Part shown: piece after piece, positions 8,345-16,220 of the stretch
How the letters are laid out: each line of letters begins with the position of its first letter
Numbering within the stretch: position 1 is the first letter of the stretch
Assembly (NCBI RefSeq): GCF_050269735.1
Contig: NZ_JBNNIX010000002.1
Coordinates: forward strand, 496,001-560,000
Direction: 5' to 3'
Source: Paenisporosarcina sp050269735
Lineage (GTDB): Bacteria; Bacillota; Bacilli; Bacillales_A; Planococcaceae
DNA: 64,000 nt
Notes under the pieces: model-generated
Database searches by the model: none
What the model was told of the DNA's origin: nothing
What the model saw: only the letters and a program-made list of their open reading frames with translations
Made by a program: the position numbers and the translations under genes

Positions 8345-8680
8345 CTACTTTTTGAAGGTTATTTTTATATATTGTCCATAATCTTGTTCAATCGTTTGTA
8401 AAGAAACAATCATCGCTTGTACAATTAATTGCACTTGTTCATTCGAAGTTGAAACCAGATCCTGCGGAAACGAGACTTTGAGAAACCCGCCGTCTTGTCC
8501 TTGCTTCACGTTTGGAATGACTTTTGTAAGTTCAGCTATTGCATTGACTGCTCCAAAAGAAACAGCGGTTGCGGCTGCACAAACTAAATCTTTTCCATGC
8601 TCAGCAAATTCTGCATGGCCTTTCATTTCAAAAGAATGAATGTGATTGGATTGATCTTTTTCAATCGTTACAGTTATCAT
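8345..8680 (-). CDS. prp: Ribosomal-processing cysteine protease Prp
   Basis: Prp (YsxB) cleaves the N-terminal extension of L27. The 111-residue chain has the conserved pair His22 (KGHAEFAEHGKD) and Cys34 (LVCAAATAVSFGA), the established catalytic dyad of the family. It lies between rplU and rpmA, 12 nt after the former and 12 nt before the likely rpmA ATG, so enzyme and substrate are co-expressed. The substrate motif is intact in the downstream rpmA. Confidence 0.95.
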   Translation of the reverse strand: MITVTIEKDQSNHIHSFEMKGHAEFAEHGKDLVCAAATAVSFGAVNAIAELTKVIPNVKQGQDGGFLKVSFPQDLVSTSNEQVQLIVQAMIVSLQTIEQDYGQYIKITFKK

Positions 8681-8692
8681 CGGTCACACATC

Positions 8693-9001
8693 TTATAGGT
8701 TGATTGAATCAATCACAAGTTTTGTGTATGGTTGACGATGACCTTGTTTTTTACGGTAGTTCTTTTTCGCTTTGTATTTGAAAACTGTGATTTTTTTACC
8801 GCGGCCGTTTTTCACGACTGTAGCTTTTACTGTTGCTCCTTCAACGAAAGGAACTCCAACTTTCACGTTGTCTCCACCTACGAATAATACTTTGTCAAAT
8901 GTGAAAACGTCTTCAGCATCAACACCTAATTTTTCGATGAAGATTTCTTGACCTTTTTCAACTTTGATTTGCTTACCACCAGTTTCGATAATTGCGTACA
9001 T
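8693..9001 (-). CDS. rplU: 50S ribosomal protein L21
   Basis: L21 binds 23S rRNA. At 102 aa it is full length, with MYAIIETGGKQIKVEKGQ at the N-terminus and the C-terminal FKYKAKKNYRKKQGHRQPYT signature. It begins behind an AGGAGGTG site, is the first gene of rplU-prp-rpmA, and is preceded by an L21-type leader and a strong promoter. Confidence 0.98.
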   Translation of the reverse strand: MYAIIETGGKQIKVEKGQEIFIEKLGVDAEDVFTFDKVLFVGGDNVKVGVPFVEGATVKATVVKNGRGKKITVFKYKAKKNYRKKQGHRQPYTKLVIDSINL

Positions 9002-9005
9002 TTTA

Positions 9006-9112
9006 CTGCACCTCCTCTTAGACTCAGACTCGCCTTAAATGAGGTGATCTTTGCAGATGCTTAAACCTCTTCAGAGCGGTTGTAGTAGCACGGGTGCTAC
9101 AAACAATAACAT
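9006..9112 (-). ncRNA. L21 ribosomal protein leader (cis-regulatory RNA)
   Basis: The roughly 110-nt untranslated region upstream of rplU contains a perfect hairpin GTAGCACC/GGTGCTAC-type stem (9090-9105), then GGTTTAAGCATC and further short stems before the ribosome-binding site. Position and architecture match the Bacillales L21 leader thought to mediate autoregulation. I cannot fold it against a covariance model here. Confidence 0.7.
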
Positions 9113-9116
9113 TAAA

Positions 9117-9145
9117 ACTTTACCATAATGCTAAGGCAGCGTCAA
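9117..9145 (-). promoter_or_regulatory. Sigma-A promoter of rplU-prp-rpmA
   Basis: TTGACG (9140-9145), exactly 17 nt, TAAAGT (9117-9122). The -35 element lies within the last codons of spoIVFB and the spacer carries its stop codon, so the housekeeping promoter is embedded in a sporulation gene. Confidence 0.8.
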
Positions 9146-9730
9146 CTGCTTCGTTACAATTTTATAGAAAGCTTCTTCATACTTTCGGTATTGCCAAGAA
9201 CGAATATTTTGTAAGACGATGAATGTGAAAATCAAGGCCAGGTGAAGTTTTTCAAATGTCACCAAAATCAAGAGCGTTGAAATGCTGATAGACAGCGCTA
9301 ATAACGTCTCATGATAACGTTTTGACAATATGGCTTTCAATGCCTGTCCGCCGTCCAGCGGCAAAATTGGAATCAAATTCAATGCTAATATGGTCAACTG
9401 GACCTCATTAAAAAAAGCCTGTCCAGGAAATTGGAAAGGTTGGGCAAGTAAATAAAGAACCGCGGTTGCCAGTGGCCCAGCAATCGCAATGAGCCACTGA
9501 TGATGAGTAGGAGCCAAATGAAGATTCTTAATTTTTATTTCGCCACCATACGGGAGAATGGTGCAACTGGTCATTTTAAGGCCCGTACATTTTGCCACCG
9601 CAATATGCCCCAACTCATGAATCAGTAAGGAGCCAAAAATGATGCTGTAATGCGCGAGTTGCGCAGTAGCAATCAGATAAATAATAATCGGGATCATAAT
9701 GGGATGCATGCGAATTTTATTGAAGTACAT
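9131..9730 (-). CDS. spoIVFB: Intramembrane metalloprotease SpoIVFB (pro-sigma-K processing)
   Basis: SpoIVFB is the site-2-type protease in the outer forespore membrane that cleaves pro-sigma-K. Zinc ligands are visible: HELGH (His38, Glu39, His42) in a transmembrane helix and the downstream LPLDGGQ with Asp126. Hydrophobic segments cover about residues 10-45, 80-100 and 110-170. The chain ends at 199 aa, whereas B. subtilis SpoIVFB (288 aa) carries a C-terminal CBS domain that senses ATP; that domain is missing. The start overlaps spoIVFA by 14 nt. Confidence 0.92.
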   Translation of the reverse strand: MYFNKIRMHPIMIPIIIYLIATAQLAHYSIIFGSLLIHELGHIAVAKCTGLKMTSCTILPYGGEIKIKNLHLAPTHHQWLIAIAGPLATAVLYLLAQPFQFPGQAFFNEVQLTILALNLIPILPLDGGQALKAILSKRYHETLLALSISISTLLILVTFEKLHLALIFTFIVLQNIRSWQYRKYEEAFYKIVTKQLTLP

Positions 9731-10280
9731 CGTTCATCCATTCTTTAATCGCTGTCGGTTCAAGAAATTCTCCGTCACGTTCCACTTTCACAAACATGGA
9801 ACCCGGCTTCACTTCCGCTATTAAATCATTGGCCGCCACCGCTGTATAAGGTAGATTAGAAAAGTTTTCAACAAATCCATATGTTACAGTATCCCCACTA
9901 TCATAAAGGACTGTCATCGTTTTTCCTGTATGTGGGGTATGACCTGTAAAAAGAATGATCCCATCTTCGCGAGCGACAACCTCAATCAAGGTATCATAGG
10001 AAACAAGCACGCCTTCTTCATACGGTTGCATAGATTCGTAGGAAGCCATTGTTGGAATCATAGGGTCTCTTTGGGGAGTAGCACTTACTGGTATAATTTC
10101 TGGTTGCGAGCTTGTTGGAAACTGAGCGAGTACGAACTCGCGAACCATTTGGATGTCTTTCCCTTCCGTAAATAGAGTGCGAAGTTGTGAAGTTTGGTCA
10201 TTTCGTTCCTGTATTTGTATTGTTGCGATAATACCAATGGTAAATATGCATGCGATGATCCATTTACTTGTAGATTTCAT
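9717..10280 (-). CDS. spoIVFA: SpoIVFB inhibitor/scaffold SpoIVFA (LytM-like domain)
   Basis: SpoIVFA holds SpoIVFB inactive with BofA until the forespore signal arrives. The 187 aa comprise one N-terminal membrane anchor (residues about 6-23) and a C-terminal M23/LytM-like domain: EDGIILFTGHTP, then DTVTYGFVENF, with the catalytic zinc His residues replaced, as expected for a non-enzymatic family member. B. subtilis SpoIVFA is longer (264 aa) at the N-terminus. It overlaps spoIVFB, and its upstream gap holds repeat array B. Identification rests on order plus domain. Confidence 0.87.
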   Translation of the reverse strand: MKSTSKWIIACIFTIGIIATIQIQERNDQTSQLRTLFTEGKDIQMVREFVLAQFPTSSQPEIIPVSATPQRDPMIPTMASYESMQPYEEGVLVSYDTLIEVVAREDGIILFTGHTPHTGKTMTVLYDSGDTVTYGFVENFSNLPYTAVAANDLIAEVKPGSMFVKVERDGEFLEPTAIKEWMNDVLQ

Positions 10281-10342
10281 GCTGCAGCCCCCCTTTTCGG
10301 GTAGTATATGCAGGGCTTGTTCGGTTTATTTCTACTAATCTG

Positions 10343-10441
10343 GGGATTTTGGAGCAACAATGGAGATTTGGGAGCGACTTTTGTGATTTGGGAGCAACTC
10401 TTGATAGTTTTGGAGCAACTTTCTCAATTTGGGAGCAACTC
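10343..10441. repeat. Intergenic array B: five GGAGCAAC units at 20-21 nt pitch
   Basis: Cores (TTT)GGGAGCAACTYT begin (GGAGCAA) at 10350, 10370 (GGAGCGA), 10390, 10411 and 10431, a pitch of 20, 20, 21, 20. This is the same core as array A read on the other strand. It lies between the start of spoIVFA and the stop of the upstream NERD gene, ending within about 12 nt of that stop. Apparent frames through it encode only repeated VAPK/CSQ-type peptides and are not genes. Confidence 0.85.
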
Positions 10442-10452
10442 ACCAAAATCCG

Positions 10453-11418
10453 TTAACGCTTACTCATTTCGGAAGCTAAAAACTGCTCCAATCTCCATGG
10501 TTCAAACTTCAATAAATATAATCTATTCTTCGGACCGAATTGATATGATTCATGTGCATGGTTCAAAATTCGCAATCCTAGAAAACGGTCATCAATACCT
10601 AGCCACCATTTCAATTCTTTACTGGTAATTTCCCGTCCGAATAACAGTTGATACTCTTGCAAACTAGCAAAATGTGCATCTTTGTCACGACATCCACATC
10701 TAACACAAATCCACGTCGAATATGTACGATTCATTCCAATGCTGAAACACTCTGTACACCTCACACCACGTCGTAAATTTCGAACATCAATGTTCAGTCT
10801 TTCGAATATCTGACGATCTTGAACTTTGACCGCTTCTCTCTTCATCATCTTCCTTACTATCTTCAAGTCATCATTACTTAATAAATCGACACTCGTCGCT
10901 TCCATATTCTCTAATCTATCTGTCAGTGCATCTATCGGAATGGCAGGGAATAATTGAGGGGATTCAACAACGATCCCGGATCGACTCGCTAGAATAATCA
11001 TTCCCCGCACTCGTAAATCAACCGCTTTACTGTGGAGACGCCTTTGCAGTACGTTGACTGCACGCTGCAGTTGCAACTCTGGATTACGCATTCCTTCCTT
11101 CTGGCCATCTCTATTCAAGCGATAAAATTGCTTGTTGACTACACTGAAGAATAATTCACCCGTTATATTTTTCACTTCCAAGACGCAAATGAATTTTGGA
11201 TTAACCACAAGAATATCTATTTGGGTTCCGTCCATTAACACATTCCGAAAAACAAGCGTTTCCTTAGACAAACGAGCTTCTTTTAAAAACTGGATGACTT
11301 TTTCTTCTCCAGCAAAACCCGCTTTAGTTGTCCTATATTCACCTTCCGTTATTCTTACCTCACCAGCTCTCGAATGCAGCACACACATTCTCAAAACACT
11401 CAATTGATACGTTTTCAA
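10453..11418 (-). CDS. NERD-domain protein (nuclease-related domain)
   Basis: An N-terminal NERD domain (about residues 27-140) shows the family pattern: GFAGEEKVIQFL, then the acidic core with TQIDILVVNP and VLEVKN, the D...E-x-K triad of PD-(D/E)XK-like nucleases. A C-terminal treble of cysteines, CTEC (about 221) and CVRC-C (about 237-242), forms a probable zinc ribbon, and the end is FEPWRLEQFLASEMSKR. The function of such Bacilli proteins is unknown. The start is uncertain: the TTG at 11418 has GGGGGAG rather far upstream (14 nt). It lies between minD and spoIVFA, where B. subtilis has no such gene, beside repeat array B. Confidence 0.75.
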   Translation of the reverse strand: MKTYQLSVLRMCVLHSRAGEVRITEGEYRTTKAGFAGEEKVIQFLKEARLSKETLVFRNVLMDGTQIDILVVNPKFICVLEVKNITGELFFSVVNKQFYRLNRDGQKEGMRNPELQLQRAVNVLQRRLHSKAVDLRVRGMIILASRSGIVVESPQLFPAIPIDALTDRLENMEATSVDLLSNDDLKIVRKMMKREAVKVQDRQIFERLNIDVRNLRRGVRCTECFSIGMNRTYSTWICVRCGCRDKDAHFASLQEYQLLFGREITSKELKWWLGIDDRFLGLRILNHAHESYQFGPKNRLYLLKFEPWRLEQFLASEMSKR

Positions 11419-11441
11419 ATTATTCAGTCTTATCTCCCCCT

Positions 11442-11477
11442 AAAAAAATCCCCCACTCGATATGAAAGTGGGGGATT
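11442..11477 (-). terminator. Terminator downstream of minD
   Basis: Hairpin AATCCCCCACT / AGTGGGGGATT with a 7-T run on the minus strand, 9 nt past the minD stop. It closes the mre-min transcript before the NERD gene. Confidence 0.9.
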
Positions 11478-11485
11478 CAGATAAT

Positions 11486-12283
11486 TTATTTAGCAAAAAT
11501 GGATTTGATTTTCGAGAACATGCCTTTGCGTTCTTGTTCCAATGACATTAATGGAACAGATTCGCCAAGAATACGGCGGGCAATGTTGCGGTAGCCTAGA
11601 GCTGCACGGTTTGTTGGGTCCATGACAACTGGCTCCCCTTTGTTGGAAGAGGTGATGACATTTTCGTCATCCATGATGATACCCAGCAAATCGATAGATA
11701 GATGCGTCGTGATTTCATTGACATCGAGAGCATCACCGGATTTCATCAAATGTTGACGAATACGGTTAATGATCAATTTAGGCGGTGCAATATCTTCTTG
11801 CTCAAGCAAGCCGATGATACGGTCCGCGTCACGCACTGCTGAAATTTCAGGAGTTGTGACAACGATTGCACGATCGGCTCCGGCAACTGCGTTTTTGTAT
11901 CCTTGTTCAATACCTGCTGGACAGTCAATCACGACATAGTCGTAATCACGTTTTAATTCCGTCACAAGCTCTTTCATTTGTTCCGGGTTAATCGCGTTTT
12001 TGTCCGTCGTTTGAGCTGCAGGCAACAGGAATAACTTATCGTCAAAACGTTTATCTTTTACTAAAGCTTGATGGACTTTACAACGTCCTTCAATAACATC
12101 CACCAAATCATAAATAATACGGTTTTCTAAACCAAGCACAACGTCAAGGTTTCGTAAGCCGATATCGGTATCGATTAAACAAACTTTCTTGCCTTGAAGT
12201 GCCAATGCAGTCCCGAGGTTAGCAGTTGTCGTTGTTTTACCAACGCCTCCCTTACCTGAAGTAATTACGATAGCTTCTCCCAC
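11486..12283 (-). CDS. minD: Septum-site-determining ATPase MinD
   Basis: MinD is the membrane-bound ParA-type ATPase that positions MinC at cell poles. 265 aa; deviant Walker A SGKGGVGKTTTTANLG at residues about 8-23, switch DTDIGLRNLDVVLGLENR, Walker B VIDCPAG, and the amphipathic C-terminal membrane-targeting helix (GMFSKIKSIFAK). It begins 1 nt after minC, within mreBCD-minCD, as in B. subtilis. Confidence 0.97.
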   Translation of the reverse strand: MGEAIVITSGKGGVGKTTTTANLGTALALQGKKVCLIDTDIGLRNLDVVLGLENRIIYDLVDVIEGRCKVHQALVKDKRFDDKLFLLPAAQTTDKNAINPEQMKELVTELKRDYDYVVIDCPAGIEQGYKNAVAGADRAIVVTTPEISAVRDADRIIGLLEQEDIAPPKLIINRIRQHLMKSGDALDVNEITTHLSIDLLGIIMDDENVITSSNKGEPVVMDPTNRAALGYRNIARRILGESVPLMSLEQERKGMFSKIKSIFAK

Positions 12284-12284
12284 A

Positions 12285-12968
12285 TTAGCTTCCTCCTTTA
12301 AATGTAGATAATTGCGGTCTTAATAACCGCAGATCTTGCAATCTATCAATGGCGATAAAGCCATTGGCATGTAAATATGCGCATTCCATTTCTGGTTGTT
12401 CTGAAAGAATGGTCAATTCATCGGTCATAATTTCAAGTGCTTCATGAATCATCAGATGGGTTGCTTCCAACCAAGAGGCAGCAATTACTGCTTCTTTATT
12501 ACCATTCGCCCCCGCATGGGCAATTCCCTTTAAACGGCCGAGAACAAAAATATTTCCTCCAGCAATTACTTTGCCGTTCGGATTAACATCTCCAACAACG
12601 ACTAAGTCGCCTTCCGCCCGAACAACTTGTCCAGAACGAACGATGCCAACATATGTTTCAGATTGACGCTCTAATATGCGACGGTTGCTTTCTTCTACTG
12701 AAATAACGTCACTTTGCACTCGTGAAACACGTAAATGCGGAGACGTGTGCACGCTCGCAATCAGTTCTTTCGTTTGCTCTTCTGAACAATAGCGGTTGCC
12801 GAGTTGCAGCAATACCTCTGCTTGTCCATCAATGCCTTCGTCCGATACTTTGCGTTTTAGTTCTTCCACCAGTTCGGCATATGCGCTTTGATCATCAAGC
12901 CGAAGCACTAGACCGTCTTTTGTTCCTTTTATGTAGACTAGTTGCTTTTTCGTCGTCAAATGCGTCAC
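12285..12968 (-). CDS. minC: Septum-site-determining protein MinC
   Basis: MinC inhibits FtsZ polymerisation away from midcell. 227 aa: an N-terminal FtsZ-interacting domain (about 1-100) and a C-terminal beta-helix dimerisation/MinD-binding domain with VVGDVNPNGKVIAGGNIFVLGRLKG and AHAGANGN. It lies 13 nt after mreD. An AGGTGACGC site precedes the ATG. Confidence 0.96.
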   Translation of the reverse strand: MTHLTTKKQLVYIKGTKDGLVLRLDDQSAYAELVEELKRKVSDEGIDGQAEVLLQLGNRYCSEEQTKELIASVHTSPHLRVSRVQSDVISVEESNRRILERQSETYVGIVRSGQVVRAEGDLVVVGDVNPNGKVIAGGNIFVLGRLKGIAHAGANGNKEAVIAASWLEATHLMIHEALEIMTDELTILSEQPEMECAYLHANGFIAIDRLQDLRLLRPQLSTFKGGS

Positions 12969-12981
12969 CTCACGCGTAGAA

Positions 12982-13506
12982 TCAATTTGGCTGATTTAAT
13001 CGCTGCAACAAGCGTGCATTGATTACGTATTTAAATGCCCAGCCGAGCACCACTAAGAAAATTGAATTTGCAATCATTGTTGGTATTAACCGTTCGCGTA
13101 CAAATACGGCAAGCGAAATATCCGTTAACCCGATCAATGAAAAGAATTGATAAAGTGCGAATTCAAGACCGGCAACCAATACTAGCGACAAAGTAGTTGT
13201 CACGATCAGATGCTGATGAATGAATTTCACAATAAAACTAGCAATTAAACAAATTAATGGATATAAAAAAGAATACAATCCAATAATATCAATGAAGAAC
13301 ACATCATACAAGAGCCCAAAAAGTAATGCATACAACATCGCGCGATTGCGACTATAGTAGATGGAAATGAATATTAAATACATGATGAGAAAACGAGGGA
13401 TTAAAAAACGATACTCCCCACTGATATCGAGGGGAGAAAACAATCCGAACACCGGTTCAAGATAAAACAGCACGACCGCAATGGCTGGAATGATCATTCG
13501 CTTCAT
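12982..13506 (-). CDS. mreD: Rod shape-determining membrane protein MreD
   Basis: A 174-residue polytopic membrane protein with about five hydrophobic segments, typical of MreD, the integral-membrane partner linking MreC to the elongasome. FLIPRFLIMYLIFISIYY and LFGLLYDVFFIDIIGLYS match the family pattern. Its start overlaps the mreC stop by 4 nt (ATGA), indicating coupled translation. Confidence 0.93.
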   Translation of the reverse strand: MKRMIIPAIAVVLFYLEPVFGLFSPLDISGEYRFLIPRFLIMYLIFISIYYSRNRAMLYALLFGLLYDVFFIDIIGLYSFLYPLICLIASFIVKFIHQHLIVTTTLSLVLVAGLEFALYQFFSLIGLTDISLAVFVRERLIPTMIANSIFLVVLGWAFKYVINARLLQRLNQPN

Positions 13507-14396
13507 GAGGCATCCTCATCTTCGTCCGCCGTACTGTTATCACCGTCTGTACCATCTACTGTTGTCATCGTTCGTTTTGCAATCATGACATGATCAAGCA
13601 AGGCAAAATCTGCCGCTGGTTTGATGTATGCCATTTTAGTCAGCCCGAAATCGTCTGTCGAAACTTCAGTAATTTCCCCGATTAAAATCCCTTTAGGAAA
13701 AATCCCGCCTAGTCCAGATGACATGATTTTCTGACCTTTTTCAATTTTAATATTGGAATCGATTCGTTTTAAAATAAGTTCTTTACGTTCATCATCGTAC
13801 CCTTCTATTAAACCGAATACTTCTGTGTCACCCGTAACCATTGCAGATACACGATAGTTCGGATTTTGAGTGGATAAAAGTTCTACGGTTGAAGTGAATG
13901 GTGTTGTCAAAACGACTTTCCCAATCAACCCTTGTGCCGTAAGGATGGCCATGTTTTTTTTAACTCCATGGACTTCCCCTTTATCGAGAATTACTTTTTC
14001 TTCCCACTGATCAGGATTTCTTGCGATTACAGTTGCCTGAATCGGTTCATACTCCCTGAGATCGTCCTGCTTGCCTACGATGTCTCGAAGCCTAGAATTC
14101 TCGGATGCCAAATCGTTGACTTCCGCTTGCAATTTCGCGAATTCTTCCAAACGATCTTTCAATCGTTTGTTTTCATCGTAAGTATTTAACAAAGCATCGA
14201 CATTATCGAAAACACCTGTTATGTACTGTGTTGGTTTTGAGAAAATCGATTGCCCAAAACCAACGACATCTTTAATAATTTGTTCAGGTAACGACGCATT
14301 ATCACGATCTCTGAGAGAGAAGCTGATCAATGCCACAAGAAAAATCACCCCGACAAGCAATAATATCAAACGCTTATTCGAAAAAAAATGTGGCAT
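13503..14396 (-). CDS. mreC: Rod shape-determining protein MreC
   Basis: MreC is a bitopic elongasome scaffold outside the membrane. 297 aa: one TM segment (about 9-28), a coiled coil (about 65-108; KRLKDRLEEFAKLQAEVNDLASENSRLR) and paired beta-domains with VIARNPDQWEEKVILDKG and GLIGKV, ending in an acidic tail (DGDNSTADEDEDAS) that is probably disordered. It follows mreB by 14 nt. Confidence 0.95.
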   Translation of the reverse strand: MPHFFSNKRLILLLVGVIFLVALISFSLRDRDNASLPEQIIKDVVGFGQSIFSKPTQYITGVFDNVDALLNTYDENKRLKDRLEEFAKLQAEVNDLASENSRLRDIVGKQDDLREYEPIQATVIARNPDQWEEKVILDKGEVHGVKKNMAILTAQGLIGKVVLTTPFTSTVELLSTQNPNYRVSAMVTGDTEVFGLIEGYDDERKELILKRIDSNIKIEKGQKIMSSGLGGIFPKGILIGEITEVSTDDFGLTKMAYIKPAADFALLDHVMIAKRTMTTVDGTDGDNSTADEDEDAS

Positions 14397-14410
14397 TGGA
14401 ACGGTCCTCC

Positions 14411-15427
14411 TTAGTGTTTAGAATGTTGGCGAATCGTGTTCATATGATCTAGCGCCATTCCAGTACCAATTGCGACGCAATCCAATGGATTCTCTGCAAT
14501 GAAGACAGGCATGCTTGTCTCATCACTAATTACTTTGTCCAAGTTTTTAAGTAAAGCCCCACCACCAGTTAACACAATTCCGCGTTCCATTACGTCTGCA
14601 GATAATTCTGGAGGAGTTTGTTCTAATGTTTTTTTCACGCCGTCAATAATCGCTGCGATTGACTCACGAAGTGCTTCTGCAATTTCTTCAGAAGAAATTT
14701 CGATTGTTTTTGGAAGACCTGTCACTAAATCGCGTCCACGGATTTCCATTTTTTCAACGTTATCTATTACTCTAGCTGAACCGATTTCCATTTTGATTGC
14801 TTCAGCCGTACGTTCACCAATCGTTAAGTTGTACATTTTACGGATGTAACTTGTAATTGCATGATCCATTGCGTCTCCAGCAACACGAACTGATTCGCTT
14901 GTTACAATCCCACCAAGGGAAATAACTGCGACTTCAGTTGTACCACCACCGATATCAACGACCATACTGCCTGTTGGTTCCCAAACTGGCAAGTTCGAAC
15001 CGATTGCCGCTGCAAATGGTTCTTCGATTGTCACTGCATCACGTGCGCCTGCTTGACGAGCTGCATCAATAACTGCGCGACGTTCTACTGAAGTAATCCC
15101 GTAAGGAACACAAATCATGACATTCGGCTTTTTCCATGAACCGCCTGAAGCTTTCATTGCTTCTTTTAAATAATATTGAATCATTGATGTTGTAATATCG
15201 AAGTCCGCAATTACGCCATCTTTCATCGGGCGAATCGCCACGATCGAACCTGGTGTACGACCAATCATATTTTTAGCATCGTTACCGACTGCAACGATGT
15301 CACCATTATTCGTATTTCTAGCGACTACTGAAGGTTCGCGTAAAACGATCCCTTTTCCTTTAATAAATACCAAAGTATTTGCTGTGCCAAGGTCAATCCC
15401 GACATCTTTTGCTCCAAATCCAAACAC
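14411..15427 (-). CDS. mreB: Rod shape-determining actin homologue MreB
   Basis: MreB forms the membrane-associated filaments that guide lateral wall synthesis. 338 aa. The phosphate-1 motif DLGTANTLVF, the phosphate-2 motif VVDIGGGTTEVAVISLGG and the adenosine motif GIVLTGGGALLKNLD are intact. The start is GTG at 15427 with AAAGGAAG upstream. It heads mreBCD-minCD. radC and maf lie upstream on the same strand with a 94-nt gap that may hold an mreB promoter. Confidence 0.98.
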   Translation of the reverse strand: MFGFGAKDVGIDLGTANTLVFIKGKGIVLREPSVVARNTNNGDIVAVGNDAKNMIGRTPGSIVAIRPMKDGVIADFDITTSMIQYYLKEAMKASGGSWKKPNVMICVPYGITSVERRAVIDAARQAGARDAVTIEEPFAAAIGSNLPVWEPTGSMVVDIGGGTTEVAVISLGGIVTSESVRVAGDAMDHAITSYIRKMYNLTIGERTAEAIKMEIGSARVIDNVEKMEIRGRDLVTGLPKTIEISSEEIAEALRESIAAIIDGVKKTLEQTPPELSADVMERGIVLTGGGALLKNLDKVISDETSMPVFIAENPLDCVAIGTGMALDHMNTIRQHSKH

Positions 15428-15521
15428 GTTATGTTCTTCCTTTCTATCCTTAGCCAGTTAATCTTAGCTTAGTTTAAACCATAACTTTGATTATAACGGA
15501 TAAAAAGAGAAAATCACAGTG

Positions 15522-16220
15522 TCACATGTAACCCTTTTCTTTCAAACTGATAAATTGATGGTCCCCGATAATCACATGGTCGAGTAATTCAATCCCCATT
15601 ATGTGTCCAGCTTCCTGAATTCGCTTGGTCACTTCAATGTCTTCCGGTGAAGGTGACGGGTTTCCGGAAGGATGGTTATGCGCACAAATAATCGCGGCAG
15701 CCGAACGTTTTACGGCTTCCCTAAAAATTTCCCTTGGGTGTACAATACTCGCATTCAGACTGCCAATGAAAATGGTTTGTTTATGTAACACTTGATTCTT
15801 GACATTCATGAAAAGCACGACAAAATTTTCTTGTTTAAGAGATGTCATATCCGCCATTAAAAATGTAGCAGCGTCTTTTGGTGAACGTACCGTAAACTTT
15901 CCATCTGTTTGCTGTTGCGCAAGCCTTCTTCCAAGTTCGACCGCTGCAAGTAACTGAACTGCCTTTGCTTCACCGATACCTTTTACAGACATGATTTCTT
16001 CGATTGTGGCATTTTTCAACTCATGCAATTGCTCAAAAAACGTCAATACCCGATTCGCTAGATGCAGGACGGATTCCTGCTTCGTGCCCGTTCTAAGTAA
16101 AATAGCAATCAGTTCTTGATTGGACAGTGCAGCGGCACCTTGGTTCATCAATCGTTCACGTGGACGGTCAGAGGCATGGACATCACGAATCATTAATGAT
16201 GGTTTCATTTCAGTGATCAT
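15522..16220 (-). CDS. radC: RadC family JAB/MPN protein
   Basis: 232 aa with an N-terminal UPF0758 helix-hairpin-helix segment (SVKGIGEAKAVQLLAAVELGRR) and a C-terminal JAB1/MPN metalloprotease-like domain carrying HNHPSGNPSPSPED, the conserved HxH...D zinc site. RadC was once linked to repair, but its biochemical role is unresolved. It overlaps maf by 11 nt and sits between maf and mreB, as in B. subtilis. Confidence 0.95.
   Translation of the reverse strand: MITEMKPSLMIRDVHASDRPRERLMNQGAAALSNQELIAILLRTGTKQESVLHLANRVLTFFEQLHELKNATIEEIMSVKGIGEAKAVQLLAAVELGRRLAQQQTDGKFTVRSPKDAATFLMADMTSLKQENFVVLFMNVKNQVLHKQTIFIGSLNASIVHPREIFREAVKRSAAAIICAHNHPSGNPSPSPEDIEVTKRIQEAGHIMGIELLDHVIIGDHQFISLKEKGYM

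Noticed and set aside
10264..10446. A 60-residue minus-strand frame over array B
   Set aside because: It overlaps the spoIVFA start and consists of the GGAGCAAC repeats translated; no ribosome site.
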